NCBI GenBank assembly: GCA_031555955.1
Contig: JAVBTY010000047.1
Span: forward strand, 1-44,237
DNA length: 44,237 nucleotides
Direction: 5' to 3'
Source of the DNA: Azoarcus sp031555955
GTDB lineage: Bacteria; Pseudomonadota; Gammaproteobacteria; Burkholderiales; Rhodocyclaceae
Part shown: positions 25,978-33,805 of the stretch, one piece after another
Position numbering within the stretch: the first letter of the stretch is position 1
How the letters are laid out: each line of letters starts with the position of its first letter
The notes under the pieces: generated by a model
The model's input: the letters and a program-made list of their open reading frames with translations, nothing else
Databases searched by the model: none
What the model was told of the DNA's origin: nothing
Made by a program: the position numbers and the translations under genes

Positions 25978-27300
25978 GTGCGTGACGTCATCCTGCTGCT
26001 GATTGCCGGTTCGGGCGCGATGATCGCCCTGCGCCATCCTTACGTCGGGGTGCTGATGTGGACCTGGGTGAGCATCATGAACCCGCACCGGCTGACCTAC
26101 GGCTTCGCGCGCAACATGCCGATTGCGGTGGTGATCGGGGCCTGTCTGCTGATCGGACTGATGTTTACCAAGGAAAGGCGCAGCCCGTTTCTCGGCACGC
26201 CGGTCAATGTTTTTATTGCGCTGATCTGCTGGATGCTGCTGACCACGGCCTTTGCTTTCGATCCGGCGGGCAGTTCCATCCAGCTGGAAAAAGTGCTCAA
26301 GATCGACCTGATGATCCTGATCACGCTCATGCTCGTTCGCACCAAGCGCGAAATGATCCTGTTCGGCTGGGTTTCCGCAATGTCAGTCGCCTTTTACGGC
26401 ATCAAGGGCGGCATTTTCACCATTGCGACGGGCGGCAGCTATCGCGTGTGGGGGCCGGACGGCTCTTATATTCTGGATAACAACCACCTTGCCGTGGCCC
26501 TCATCATGACCATCCCGGTCCTGCGCTTTCTGCAGACGACACTGGATGAGGCCAACGTCTGGGGGCGGCGGGCGATGATGGCGGGCATGGTGCTGTGCGC
26601 CGTATCAGCCATCGGTTCGCATTCGCGCGGCGCGCTGCTGTCGATCACCGCCATGTCCCTGCTGCTGTGGTGGCGCGGCCGCAACAAGGCGGTTACCGGG
26701 GTTATGCTGCTGCTGGTTGCCGCCGGGGTGCTGCTGATGATGCCCGACCACTGGTGGGCGCGCATGCACACACTGGAAACCTACGAGCAGGACCAGTCGG
26801 CGATGGGTCGCATCAACGCCTGGTGGATGGCATTCAACCTGGCGAAGGACAACCTTTTCGGTGCGGGTTTCCGCGCCTATACGCCGCTAACCTTCAATCT
26901 GTACGCGCCTGACCCGGATCACTTGGTGGCGGCGCACAGCATCTACTTCGCCATGCTGGCCGAGCACGGGTTCCCCGGGCTGTTCATCTATCTGGCGTTA
27001 TGGGCCACGACGCTGCACACGGCGCGCTGGCTGCGCCGCAATGCGGGCGCCTATCCGGAAGCGGCATGGTGCGTGCAGCTTGGGGCGATGTCCGAAGTGG
27101 GGATCATCGGCTTTCTCGTCGGCGGCACCTTTCTCAGTCTGTGCTATTTCGATCTGCCCTATAACCTGATGGCCCTGCTCGTAGCCGCGCGTTACTGGGT
27201 AGAAACCCGGGGCTGGGAGCGCGAGCCCGCGCCCAGGCCGCTACCCAGACTGTTCGGCATCCCGCTGTTCTTCGGCGACCAGCTGGCGCGAAAGCCATAA
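25978..27300 (+). CDS. XrtA-associated putative O-glycosylation ligase / Wzy-like polymerase (TIGR03097 type)
   Basis: A polytopic membrane protein of 440 residues with about 10-12 transmembrane helices and a Wzy_C/O-antigen-ligase domain. The large periplasmic loop after about residue 240 contains WWARMHTLETYEQDQSAMGRI and the conserved His region (HSIYFAMLAEHGFPGLF) typical of this superfamily. In exosortase loci it may polymerise the repeat unit or link polysaccharide to PEP-CTERM proteins. The GTG at 25978 is supported by GGAGAG just upstream. It is the last gene of the EPS run visible here. Confidence 0.92.
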   Translation: MRDVILLLIAGSGAMIALRHPYVGVLMWTWVSIMNPHRLTYGFARNMPIAVVIGACLLIGLMFTKERRSPFLGTPVNVFIALICWMLLTTAFAFDPAGSSIQLEKVLKIDLMILITLMLVRTKREMILFGWVSAMSVAFYGIKGGIFTIATGGSYRVWGPDGSYILDNNHLAVALIMTIPVLRFLQTTLDEANVWGRRAMMAGMVLCAVSAIGSHSRGALLSITAMSLLLWWRGRNKAVTGVMLLLVAAGVLLMMPDHWWARMHTLETYEQDQSAMGRINAWWMAFNLAKDNLFGAGFRAYTPLTFNLYAPDPDHLVAAHSIYFAMLAEHGFPGLFIYLALWATTLHTARWLRRNAGAYPEAAWCVQLGAMSEVGIIGFLVGGTFLSLCYFDLPYNLMALLVAARYWVETRGWEREPAPRPLPRLFGIPLFFGDQLARKP

Positions 27301-27517
27301 ACCGGTCGCCAGGAAAAATGCGCAGGGCTGTTACCGCGTGGTTTCAGCCTGCTGCTCTTCGTTTGTCTGCGTATCGTGTTCCCCATTATCGGGTTGCCCG
27401 GTCCCCCGGCGTTCGATGCCTCGTGTCCGGCAGATGCGATCAGACGGAATCGGCCGACAGGCTTTGATTTGGGGCGCAGTCTGGCGCAGGCGGATTTTGA
27501 CCCCCGGCCGATGGCGG
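27301..27517. other. Gap between convergent EPS locus and cytochrome gene
   Basis: No gene is supported in this stretch. It separates the plus-strand polysaccharide operon from the minus-strand cytochrome gene. I see no strong plus-strand intrinsic terminator directly after 27300; the strong hairpin further right (27525-27560) has its T-run on the minus-strand side. Confidence 0.35.
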
Positions 27518-27560
27518 CAAAAAACGGCAATGCCCGCATCGCAAAATGCGGGCATTGCCG
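27518..27560 (-). terminator. Intrinsic terminator of the cytochrome c gene
   Basis: A perfect 15-bp stem (27525-27539 with 27546-27560; left arm CGGCAATGCCCGCAT) with a 6-nt loop is followed, on the minus strand, by six T residues (27524-27519). It lies about 75 bases past the cytochrome stop codon. This is a textbook rho-independent terminator for leftward transcription. Confidence 0.85.
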
Positions 27561-27633
27561 GTAAACGCTGCCTCGGAAGACCAGGTTTTCGCACGATCCG
27601 TGCAGGCTGGTTTTCCAGGGCGGGGAAAGCCGT

Positions 27634-27945
27634 TTATTTCTGGCTCAGAATCCACTCCACCAGAGTCTTCGCCTCATCCGCATTCACCTGCGGGTTGGGC
27701 GGCATCGGGACCTTGCCCCATACACCCGTGCCGCCTTTCTGGACCTTGGTGACCAGCGTGGCCACGATGTCTTTTTGTCCGGCGTATTTGGCGGCAACGT
27801 CCTTGTAGGAAGGGCCAACCAGTTTCTTGTCCACCGTATGACAGGCCAGACAGTTCTTCGCCTTGGCCAGATCGGCGCTGGCGAAGGTGGAGGTGGTCGA
27901 AAGAAGGCCGATGGCGGCCGCAGCGGCAACAAGCATTTTTTTCAT
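27634..27945 (-). CDS. Small monohaem cytochrome c (c551/c552 type)
   Basis: A periplasmic electron carrier of 103 residues. It has a signal peptide (MKKMLVAAAAAIGLLSTTSTFASA, cleaved before DLAKA), one haem-binding motif CLACH (C32, C35, H36), and the distal Met ligand region VPMPPNPQV near residue 81, as in class I cytochromes c551/c552. AGAGGAT precedes the ATG at good spacing. It stands as a single gene with its own terminator. It could serve as a donor to periplasmic reductases or terminal oxidases. Confidence 0.92.
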   Translation of the reverse strand: MKKMLVAAAAAIGLLSTTSTFASADLAKAKNCLACHTVDKKLVGPSYKDVAAKYAGQKDIVATLVTKVQKGGTGVWGKVPMPPNPQVNADEAKTLVEWILSQK

Positions 27946-28050
27946 GTTTTCATCCTCTCATAAGTGCAGGGGTAAATCTGCCAGTGCCGATACTAAACCA
28001 CGGTAAAGCCTTTGCCTATCTGCCAATAAGTCGGGTTTGTGCAGCAATCC

Positions 28051-28902
28051 TCACTGCCGGACGTCCATGCGTTCATCCACGGGAAGCGGCGCATGCGCAA
28101 GAGTGCGGTATGGATTGATATCCAGCCCGCCACGCCGGGTGTAGCGCGCCCAGACCGCCAGTCTGTCGGGGCGGCAGCGCGACAGAATGTCACAAAAAAT
28201 ACGCTCCACGCACTGTTCGTGAAATTCGTCGTGCGCGCGAAAAGAAACCACGTACCGCAGCAGGCCCGCGCGGTCGATTGGCGCGCCGCTATAGCGCACG
28301 GCAAGCGTGCCCCAGTCCGGTTGCCCGGTAACGAGGCAGTTTGATTTCAGCAGATGGGAATACAGCGTTTCCTCAACCTGGGGACCTGCGGCGGAAAGAA
28401 AGCGCGGGGCTGGCTGGTAGGTATCGATATCGATATCGATGCCATCGATGCAGACGCCCTGGGGATAGGCGGACATTCGCGCGGGCCGGTGATCGAGGGT
28501 TTCCAGTTCTACCGTTACCGTTCCGCCTGCCACGGCGGAAAGATCGCGTCCGATCGTAGCCGCCACCACGGATGGATCCGCGAACGTCTGCTGGTTGAAA
28601 GAGTTGAGATAAAGCTTGAGCGATTTCGATTCCACCAGATACGGCGTATCGGCGGGCACCCGGAAACGGCCGATGGCCACCAGCGGTTTGCCGCGCGGAT
28701 TCAGCCATGACAGCTCATAGGCGTTCCACAGGTCTTCTCCGGCAAAGGGCAGGGCATTGGCCCGCACGCCGATTTCATTGCGTTTATGCTGGCGTTCGAC
28801 CGGGAAAAGCAGCTCCGGCGCATAGGTGCTGCGATAAGAAACCTTCTGGCCGAGCGGGGAGTTTTTCTCCCCGGCTCCGGCGGGATCGGGAAGGGTGTTC
28901 AT
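28051..28902 (-). CDS. queF: NADPH-dependent 7-cyano-7-deazaguanine reductase (long form)
   Basis: Reduces the nitrile preQ0 to the amine preQ1 in queuosine biosynthesis. The 283-residue protein is the two-domain (YqcD/E. coli) type. Visible are the NADPH/substrate motif ESKSLKLYLNSFNQ, the catalytic Cys189 in SNCLVTGQPDWG with Asp196, and HDEFHEQCVERIF with the substrate Glu. These positions match E. coli QueF within one residue. The start is preceded by AGGGAGA. No other queuosine genes are in the window. Confidence 0.96.
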   Translation of the reverse strand: MNTLPDPAGAGEKNSPLGQKVSYRSTYAPELLFPVERQHKRNEIGVRANALPFAGEDLWNAYELSWLNPRGKPLVAIGRFRVPADTPYLVESKSLKLYLNSFNQQTFADPSVVAATIGRDLSAVAGGTVTVELETLDHRPARMSAYPQGVCIDGIDIDIDTYQPAPRFLSAAGPQVEETLYSHLLKSNCLVTGQPDWGTLAVRYSGAPIDRAGLLRYVVSFRAHDEFHEQCVERIFCDILSRCRPDRLAVWARYTRRGGLDINPYRTLAHAPLPVDERMDVRQ

Positions 28903-28959
28903 GAATGATGTTCTCCCTGCCTGCCGCGGAAGGCCGCCTGTGCGGCCTGCTGCGCCGTA

Positions 28960-29454
28960 TCAGCGCGCGGACGATGTCATCGCCACGCTTTCCGCATCGC
29001 AGTTTTTCAGCTGCCTGAATTCAAAACCCATGGCTTCGGTGCGATGCAGCGCCACCGAATGGGGGATTGTCAGCGCGGCCGCATTTCCGGTATCTGTTAC
29101 GTTCCAGACCAGCCGGTCGTGCTCATCCACAAGTTCCGCCTCTATCGGGGTATCGTTATGCGCGCTGATCAGGCTTATCTTCACCCGGCCGGGCGCATCC
29201 ACCCTTCCATATACCGTTGGTTTACGCTCGTCTTTCCAGCCCCAGTCCATTTTTTTTCTCTCACGCGCGGTGCCGTAGTGAAACCCGCAAACGACGTCGC
29301 CCTGCTGGATCAGGTATACATTGAACTCGTCGGAAATGCTCGTGATTGCACCGCGGTTGGGAAGGTCGACGTGCCATGCGCCCGCGAAATCCGCAAATGC
29401 CGGGACAGACAGGAAAAATACTGGTGCGATGAAAAACAGGCGCAGGCCGCTCAT
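28960..29454 (-). CDS. Secreted protein of unknown function
   Basis: About 164 residues starting MSGLRLFFIAPVFFLSVPAFA, a clear signal peptide with cleavage before DFAG. The ATG at 29454 is chosen over an upstream TTG because GGAG lies five bases before it. The mature part (FAGAWHVDLPN.., VVCGFHYGTARERKKMDWGW, VYGRVDAPGRVKISLISAHND) alternates strands like a small lipocalin- or AttH-like beta-barrel, with two cysteines that could pair. I do not recognise the family. It lies between queF and the feoA operon on the same strand. Confidence 0.7.
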   Translation of the reverse strand: MSGLRLFFIAPVFFLSVPAFADFAGAWHVDLPNRGAITSISDEFNVYLIQQGDVVCGFHYGTARERKKMDWGWKDERKPTVYGRVDAPGRVKISLISAHNDTPIEAELVDEHDRLVWNVTDTGNAAALTIPHSVALHRTEAMGFEFRQLKNCDAESVAMTSSAR

Positions 29455-29630
29455 GATGGCTCCGATCAAATCATGCGGGTAACAGGGAAGCGCCAGCCCT
29501 TCTTTTACCGCGCCTCCCGGATCGCGTAATCATAACCACGGACACGCTGCCAGGATAGTTCCGCCTGTTCATGCGACAAGCCGTTCCGGCGGATATTGAT
29601 ACCGCGCCGTCGGCTACGGATGCTGGCCGT

Positions 29631-29876
29631 TCACGGTTTTGACACCATGATCCTGTGCGCCATGCCCGCGCCAAGGGCGAAACGGGTTTCGCCCCGCGCC
29701 ACCACCAGCCCCGCTCCCTGACGCTGCCGCACGGTCAGTTCGCTGCCCACGTTGAGGCCCATTTCGGCAGCGCGCCGCGCCATCGCAGCCCCGCCATGGA
29801 TGGCGACGATGCGGATATTTTCGCCTTCGGCAGCCATCGTCAGGGGGAAGGTGTCCGGGCTGGCGGCAGGTTTCAT
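29631..29876 (-). CDS. FeoA-domain protein, last gene of the ferrosome-like operon
   Basis: An 81-residue protein with an SH3-like FeoA domain (IRIVAIHGGAAMARRAAEMGLNVGSELTVRQRQGAGLVVARGETRFALGAGMAHRIMV). FeoA normally assists the ferrous iron transporter FeoB, but no feoB is nearby. Its start overlaps the end of the P-type ATPase gene by 4 bases (ATGA), so the two are translationally coupled and probably act together in ferrous iron handling. A short N-terminal extension (about 17 residues) precedes the domain. Confidence 0.88.
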   Translation of the reverse strand: MKPAASPDTFPLTMAAEGENIRIVAIHGGAAMARRAAEMGLNVGSELTVRQRQGAGLVVARGETRFALGAGMAHRIMVSKP

Positions 29877-32029
29877 GGAACGTTCGCAGTAGAAACAGAA
29901 GCAGGAATTTTGCGCTGACGCGCTGGCGTGCGCGGCAGTCCGGCTCCCGTCAGGGCGCGCAGCAGGATGCCGATGGTGCTGCCGTTGTGCAGCATCGAGG
30001 CGGTAACCGGCGTCAGCAGGCCGAAGGCGGCGGCGGACAGGATGGAGGTGTTGAGCCCCACGGTAAGCCTGAAATTGCTGCCGACCAGCGCGCGTGTGGC
30101 CAGCGCGAGCGCCCTGGCGTCGGCCACGCGCGCGATGTCGTCTTCGAGCAGGGCGATGTCGGAGGCGAGCCGCGCGATATCCGCGCCGTGATGCATCGAA
30201 ATGCCGACATGGGCGCCAGTGAGCGCGGGCGCATCGTTAACGCCGTCGCCAACGAAGGCGATGCGCGCGCCGTCCGCGGCGAGGCTGCGGAGAATCTCCG
30301 CCTTGTCATGTGGCAGCAGGTTGGCGTGAAAGGCGTCGAGTCCAAGCTGTCCGGCCATGGCGGCGGCGCGTTCGGGGTGGTCGCCAGTCAGCATCAGGAT
30401 GCGTTCTACCCCCAGTTCGCGCAGCCGCGCAATGGTGGCGGCGCTGTTGTTGCGCAGGCTGTCCCGCAGCGCGAGCACGCCCAGTAGCTCGCCGCCGTAG
30501 CCGATGTAGAGCAGGGTTTTCCCTTCTTCATGGAGGCGGGCGATTTCTCCGGCATGGGCGGCGGTGGAAATGCCTTCATCATCTTCAATGAAATGGCGCG
30601 ATCCGACCACGATGCGCCTGCCGTCGATGGTGCTCGCCACGCCGTGGGCGACGATGAATTCCACTTCCTTGTGATCGAAGTGGTGCACGCGGTCGAGCCG
30701 GTTGGCCGCTTCCACCACCGCCATGGCCAGCGGGTGGAAATAGTGCTCTTCCACCGAAGCGGCGAGATTGATCAGATCCTCGGAGGTGTAGCCCGCATCG
30801 AAGGCGACCGCGTCGGTGACCTGCAGCGCGCCGCTGGTGAGCGTGCCGGTCTTGTCGAACACGAAGGTATCCGCATCGGCCAGGCGTTCGAGCGCGCTCG
30901 CGCCCTTGATCAGCATGCCCGCCTGTCCGCCGCGGTACATCGCGGACTTGAACGCCACCGGGGTGGAAAGCTTGAGCGCGCAGGAGTAATCGGCCTGGAG
31001 CACGGCGGCGACCCGCTGCCAGTCGCGGGCGAGCAGCCAGGTGCCGCCCGCCAGGCCCAGCACCATTGGCACCAGCCGGTCGGCCAGGCGCGAGGCTTCC
31101 AGCTGGGCGCTGCTTTTGACCGCGAGCGACTGTTCGACGAAATCCGCGATGCGCGCGGCGGCGGCGTGACGCCCGACCTGCTCGGCGTAGATGCGCAGCC
31201 GCCCTTCCTCGACCACCGTGCCGGAGAGCACGCGGTCGCGGCGCTGGCGCATGACTGGCACGCTTTCGCCAGTCATTGCGGCTTCGTTGACCAGCGCCTC
31301 GCCGCCAAGAACGGTGCCGTCCACCGGAATCACCGCGCCGGTGGCGGCGATCACCGTATCGCCTACCCGCAGCGCGGCCGCATCCACGCGCGATTCGACG
31401 CCATCACGCTCAACCCACACTTCGCCGCTGTCCGGCTTCAGCAGGTGCTTGAGCAGCTCGTCGGAACGGCGCTCGATGGAATGTTCGAGATATTCCCCCA
31501 GCGCCAGCAGAAAAGAGGTGGTGTTGGCGGCCAGGTAATCGCCCCGCCCGATGGAAATCGCCACCGCCAGCGCTTCGAGCACGTGGGAGGTGACGCCGCG
31601 GCGGAAAAAATCGTTCAGCGCCTTGCCCAGCAGCGGCAGCGCCGTGCCGATGGCGACTGGCGCCCGCAGCGCGGGCCGCAGCCCCCGGGTAGCGATAAGG
31701 GCCGCGCTGCTTGCCGCCACCGCGCCCAGTTCGGCCATGTCGCCCCGCGCCGCCGCCCGGATGCCACCATCCTCCGGGGCGGGCGGGCGCAAGGCCAGAA
31801 TGGCCGCGGCAAGCTGGTCTTCATCCGTTTCCGCGGCGTCGAAGCGGACCACCATCGTGCGCGCTGCGGCATTAACCCGCACATCCGTAACACCCCGGAG
31901 CGCTTCAACCGCACGGCCGATACGCCCGCCATCCAGCGGCGCGCTGCGCCAGCAGCGGTAACGCAGCCGCAGCCGCCCCCGCAGCCGGTGCACGGGCTCC
32001 AGCGTGGAAAACCAGCGGCCGGACATCAT
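29873..32029 (-). CDS. P1B-type metal ATPase with SCA membrane motif (FezB/P1B-6-like)
   Basis: A 718-residue heavy-metal P-type ATPase. Residues about 10-75 form a degenerate HMA-like domain without CxxC. The actuator loop has TGES. The membrane motif is S349-C350-A351 within YSCALKLSTP, in place of the CPC of copper and zinc pumps. The phosphorylation site is D392 in DKTGTLTSG, with HP (EEHYFHPLAMAVVEAANR) and GDGVNDAP further on. This SCA motif is the mark of the P1B-6 group, whose FezB members build iron-storing ferrosomes in several bacteria; iron is therefore the likely cargo, by inference. The start (32029, or the next ATG at 32026) overlaps the preceding gene. Confidence 0.88.
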   Translation of the reverse strand: MMSGRWFSTLEPVHRLRGRLRLRYRCWRSAPLDGGRIGRAVEALRGVTDVRVNAAARTMVVRFDAAETDEDQLAAAILALRPPAPEDGGIRAAARGDMAELGAVAASSAALIATRGLRPALRAPVAIGTALPLLGKALNDFFRRGVTSHVLEALAVAISIGRGDYLAANTTSFLLALGEYLEHSIERRSDELLKHLLKPDSGEVWVERDGVESRVDAAALRVGDTVIAATGAVIPVDGTVLGGEALVNEAAMTGESVPVMRQRRDRVLSGTVVEEGRLRIYAEQVGRHAAAARIADFVEQSLAVKSSAQLEASRLADRLVPMVLGLAGGTWLLARDWQRVAAVLQADYSCALKLSTPVAFKSAMYRGGQAGMLIKGASALERLADADTFVFDKTGTLTSGALQVTDAVAFDAGYTSEDLINLAASVEEHYFHPLAMAVVEAANRLDRVHHFDHKEVEFIVAHGVASTIDGRRIVVGSRHFIEDDEGISTAAHAGEIARLHEEGKTLLYIGYGGELLGVLALRDSLRNNSAATIARLRELGVERILMLTGDHPERAAAMAGQLGLDAFHANLLPHDKAEILRSLAADGARIAFVGDGVNDAPALTGAHVGISMHHGADIARLASDIALLEDDIARVADARALALATRALVGSNFRLTVGLNTSILSAAAFGLLTPVTASMLHNGSTIGILLRALTGAGLPRTPARQRKIPASVSTANVP

Positions 32030-32427
32030 GCGTCCCCGTGGCGCTCCGCTTCGACCTCGGCCTTGAGATCGGCCATCTGTTCCTTCATTTCCTCAAAACT
32101 GCCCGCAACGCCGGCGTACATATTCATGGCGGATTTGACCAGTTTGCCGCGCAGTTCTTCGTCTGAAAGCACCCAGGCCGCCGCCGCCCCCAGCAGGGCG
32201 CCCAGCAGGAACTGCTCGGTATTGCGCGAACGCAGGAAGGCGGGCAACCCCTGCAGCAGCCCCGCATCCATGCCTTGGGCCATGCCCGCCGCCATCGCGG
32301 GATCCATGCCCGGATGCGGCCATGCCCCGCCCGCCGCGCCCTGCTGCCAGGGCGGCATGCCATATTGGGGGGCGTATCCCGCCGCGCCGTAACCGTCGCC
32401 GTGATGCTTTTTGCGCTTTTTAGCCAT
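32026..32427 (-). CDS. Small YtxH-like membrane protein of the ferrosome-like operon
   Basis: A 133-residue protein. It opens with the basic stretch MAKKRKKHH, continues with a Gly/Pro/Met/Gln-rich low-complexity region (YGMPPWQQGAAGGAWPHPGM), then a single hydrophobic helix (QFLLGALLGAAAAWVLSD, about residues 73-90), and ends in an amphipathic acidic tail (KEQMADLKAEVEAE) as in YtxH-like or glycine-zipper proteins. AGGAGA precedes the ATG at 32427. It overlaps the ATPase gene by 4 bases. Ferrosome clusters typically include such a small hydrophobic partner; equivalence to FezA is only a suggestion. Confidence 0.75.
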   Translation of the reverse strand: MAKKRKKHHGDGYGAAGYAPQYGMPPWQQGAAGGAWPHPGMDPAMAAGMAQGMDAGLLQGLPAFLRSRNTEQFLLGALLGAAAAWVLSDEELRGKLVKSAMNMYAGVAGSFEEMKEQMADLKAEVEAERHGDA

Positions 32428-32767
32428 GCGTTTTCTCCTGGTTTTCCTGCTTTTCCCGGCTGCCTGGCGTGGCATCGCGCAGCAGCCGTTCAATAAGGCA
32501 GACGCCCGCCGCGCCCGCGGCCGCGGCCGTCATGGCGCCCATGTAGTTTCCGCGCCGGAAGGCTGTCGCGGCGTATTCGCCGGCGGTCAGCGCCGTGCCG
32601 CTCTGCAGCGCGTGGCGGAACACGCGTTTCAGGTCGTGCGGCGCATCCGGCGCGGGCCTGTCCTGAAAAGCGGACAGACTGCCGCCAGCGATGAATCCCC
32701 GGACGAAACTGGCCCCCGCGCCAGGCAGCACGGGCGTGCGCAGCAGGGTATGCCGCACATGCTTCAC
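32420..32767 (-). CDS. Hypothetical membrane-associated protein of the ferrosome-like operon
   Basis: A 115-residue protein starting at a GTG (32767) that overlaps the stop of the upstream gene as GTGA. It has two Gly/Ala-rich hydrophobic stretches (ASFVRGFIAGGSLSAF near 20-35 and NYMGAMTAAAAGAAGVCLIERLL near 74-97) and a charged C-terminus. No known domain is recognised. It overlaps the following gene by 8 bases, so it is surely co-translated with it. The glycine-rich hairpin-like hydrophobic pattern resembles membrane-remodelling or magnetosome-type small proteins only in general character. Confidence 0.7.
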   Translation of the reverse strand: MKHVRHTLLRTPVLPGAGASFVRGFIAGGSLSAFQDRPAPDAPHDLKRVFRHALQSGTALTAGEYAATAFRRGNYMGAMTAAAAGAAGVCLIERLLRDATPGSREKQENQEKTHG

Positions 32768-33108
32768 GATGCGTCATCCTTTGCGGCGGCTGCAGAAGCC
32801 CGGGCGGCCGTTTTTGCCGCGCCAGGCGTGCGCCTGCGCGCGGCGGGCGCGCGTTTTTTGGGCGCGGGCGCGGCAGAACCAGCCTGCGTCAGCGGCGATG
32901 CTTCTTCCGCCACGGGCGCGGCCTCGCCAGCCAGCCGCCCGCGCGCGCGCGCGGAAACGCTTTCGATGGCTTCGAGGCTGTTCAGGGTTACCTCGCGCAA
33001 ACCGCCACGGGCTTTGGTCAGGCCTGCTTTGGCTTTATCGCTTTTGAACAGGCGCAGCGCGACCATTCCGGTCACGATGCCTGCGGCGAAAGGCAGGATC
33101 GGGAGCAT
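32764..33108 (-). CDS. Small membrane protein with Ala/Lys/Pro-rich tail, ferrosome-like operon
   Basis: A 114-residue protein. It has one N-terminal hydrophobic helix (MLPILPFAAGIVTGMVALRLF), an amphipathic region (LREVTLNSLEAIESVSARARGRL), and a basic, disordered Ala/Pro/Lys/Arg-rich C-terminus. The N-terminal part resembles DUF5132-like proteins seen beside HMA and P-type ATPase genes; this is by eye. AAGGAGA lies at good spacing before the ATG, inside the end of the ferritin-like gene. Confidence 0.72.
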   Translation of the reverse strand: MLPILPFAAGIVTGMVALRLFKSDKAKAGLTKARGGLREVTLNSLEAIESVSARARGRLAGEAAPVAEEASPLTQAGSAAPAPKKRAPAARRRTPGAAKTAARASAAAAKDDAS

Positions 33109-33109
33109 G

Positions 33110-33805
33110 TCATTTCTCCTTGCTGGTCCGGCCGGACCGGTTTTTCAACAGATGAACGCCTGCGCCGCCAAGGGCCATGCCGGCCAGCATGGCCGGATGA
33201 AGCCGGCGCAGGAAGGGGCTGAAAACACCCAGCGGGCCCGCATGGCTGCCGAGCTGGGCGAACACTTTTTCCAGCAGGTCGGAGACCGCGCCGTGGCGCA
33301 CATAAGCCTGCTGGGGCGGAATTCCATGCGCGGCGTGGTAGCGCTCCTGGGCGATCGCGTCCAGCGCGGCCTGGCGGAACGCGGGCAGATGCCGCTCCAG
33401 CGCCGTTGCGCGTATTTCGAGCAGGACACGGCGTGCGGCAGGGGCCGATGCATGGGGCAGCAGGCGGTCGCAAAGCTGGATGCAGGCGATTTCTCCCGCC
33501 AGGGCGCGCTCGCAGTTCACCCGCCAGCCCGGCGCCACGGTGGTTTCGGATGGAAACGGATCAAGCGGCCTCGGCACGCCAAAACGCTGGCATGGCGCGG
33601 CCAGCGCCGCGATCTGCTGTTCCGTGCGGCGCAGGGCGGCTTCGAACGGCGCGCGCGCGCCGAAAGACTCGATCACGCGCGTGTAAAAACTGCGCGCCGC
33701 GAACCTGTCGTAAAGAACAATGCGCAACGCCTGATGCAGCGCGGGAAAAGGCGCGGCGGGATTTATAGCGCGGGCGCGCAGAATGCTTTCATCATGGTTT
33801 CGCAC
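33110..33805 (-). CDS. Ferritin-like domain protein with C-terminal membrane helix
   Basis: A 231-residue protein. The central part shows a four-helix ferritin-like/DUF2202-like pattern: LYDRFAARSFYTRVIESFG, RAPFEAALRRTEQQIAALA, then NCERALAGEIACIQLCDRLLPH. Carboxylates sit where metal ligands are expected, but the usual ExxH appears as E-Q-Q, so di-iron binding is uncertain. A hydrophobic segment (LHPAMLAGMALGGAGVHLL) lies near the C-terminus. The GTG start at 33805 is chosen because GGGAGG is seven bases upstream; earlier in-frame starts would give a long unrelated N-terminus. It overlaps the preceding HMA-like gene by 14 bases. Confidence 0.72.
   Translation of the reverse strand: MRNHDESILRARAINPAAPFPALHQALRIVLYDRFAARSFYTRVIESFGARAPFEAALRRTEQQIAALAAPCQRFGVPRPLDPFPSETTVAPGWRVNCERALAGEIACIQLCDRLLPHASAPAARRVLLEIRATALERHLPAFRQAALDAIAQERYHAAHGIPPQQAYVRHGAVSDLLEKVFAQLGSHAGPLGVFSPFLRRLHPAMLAGMALGGAGVHLLKNRSGRTSKEK

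Noticed and set aside
33330..33356. Possible inverted repeat regulatory site inside the ferritin-like gene
   Set aside because: Imperfect, within coding sequence, and no better than many GC-rich self-complementary stretches in this window.
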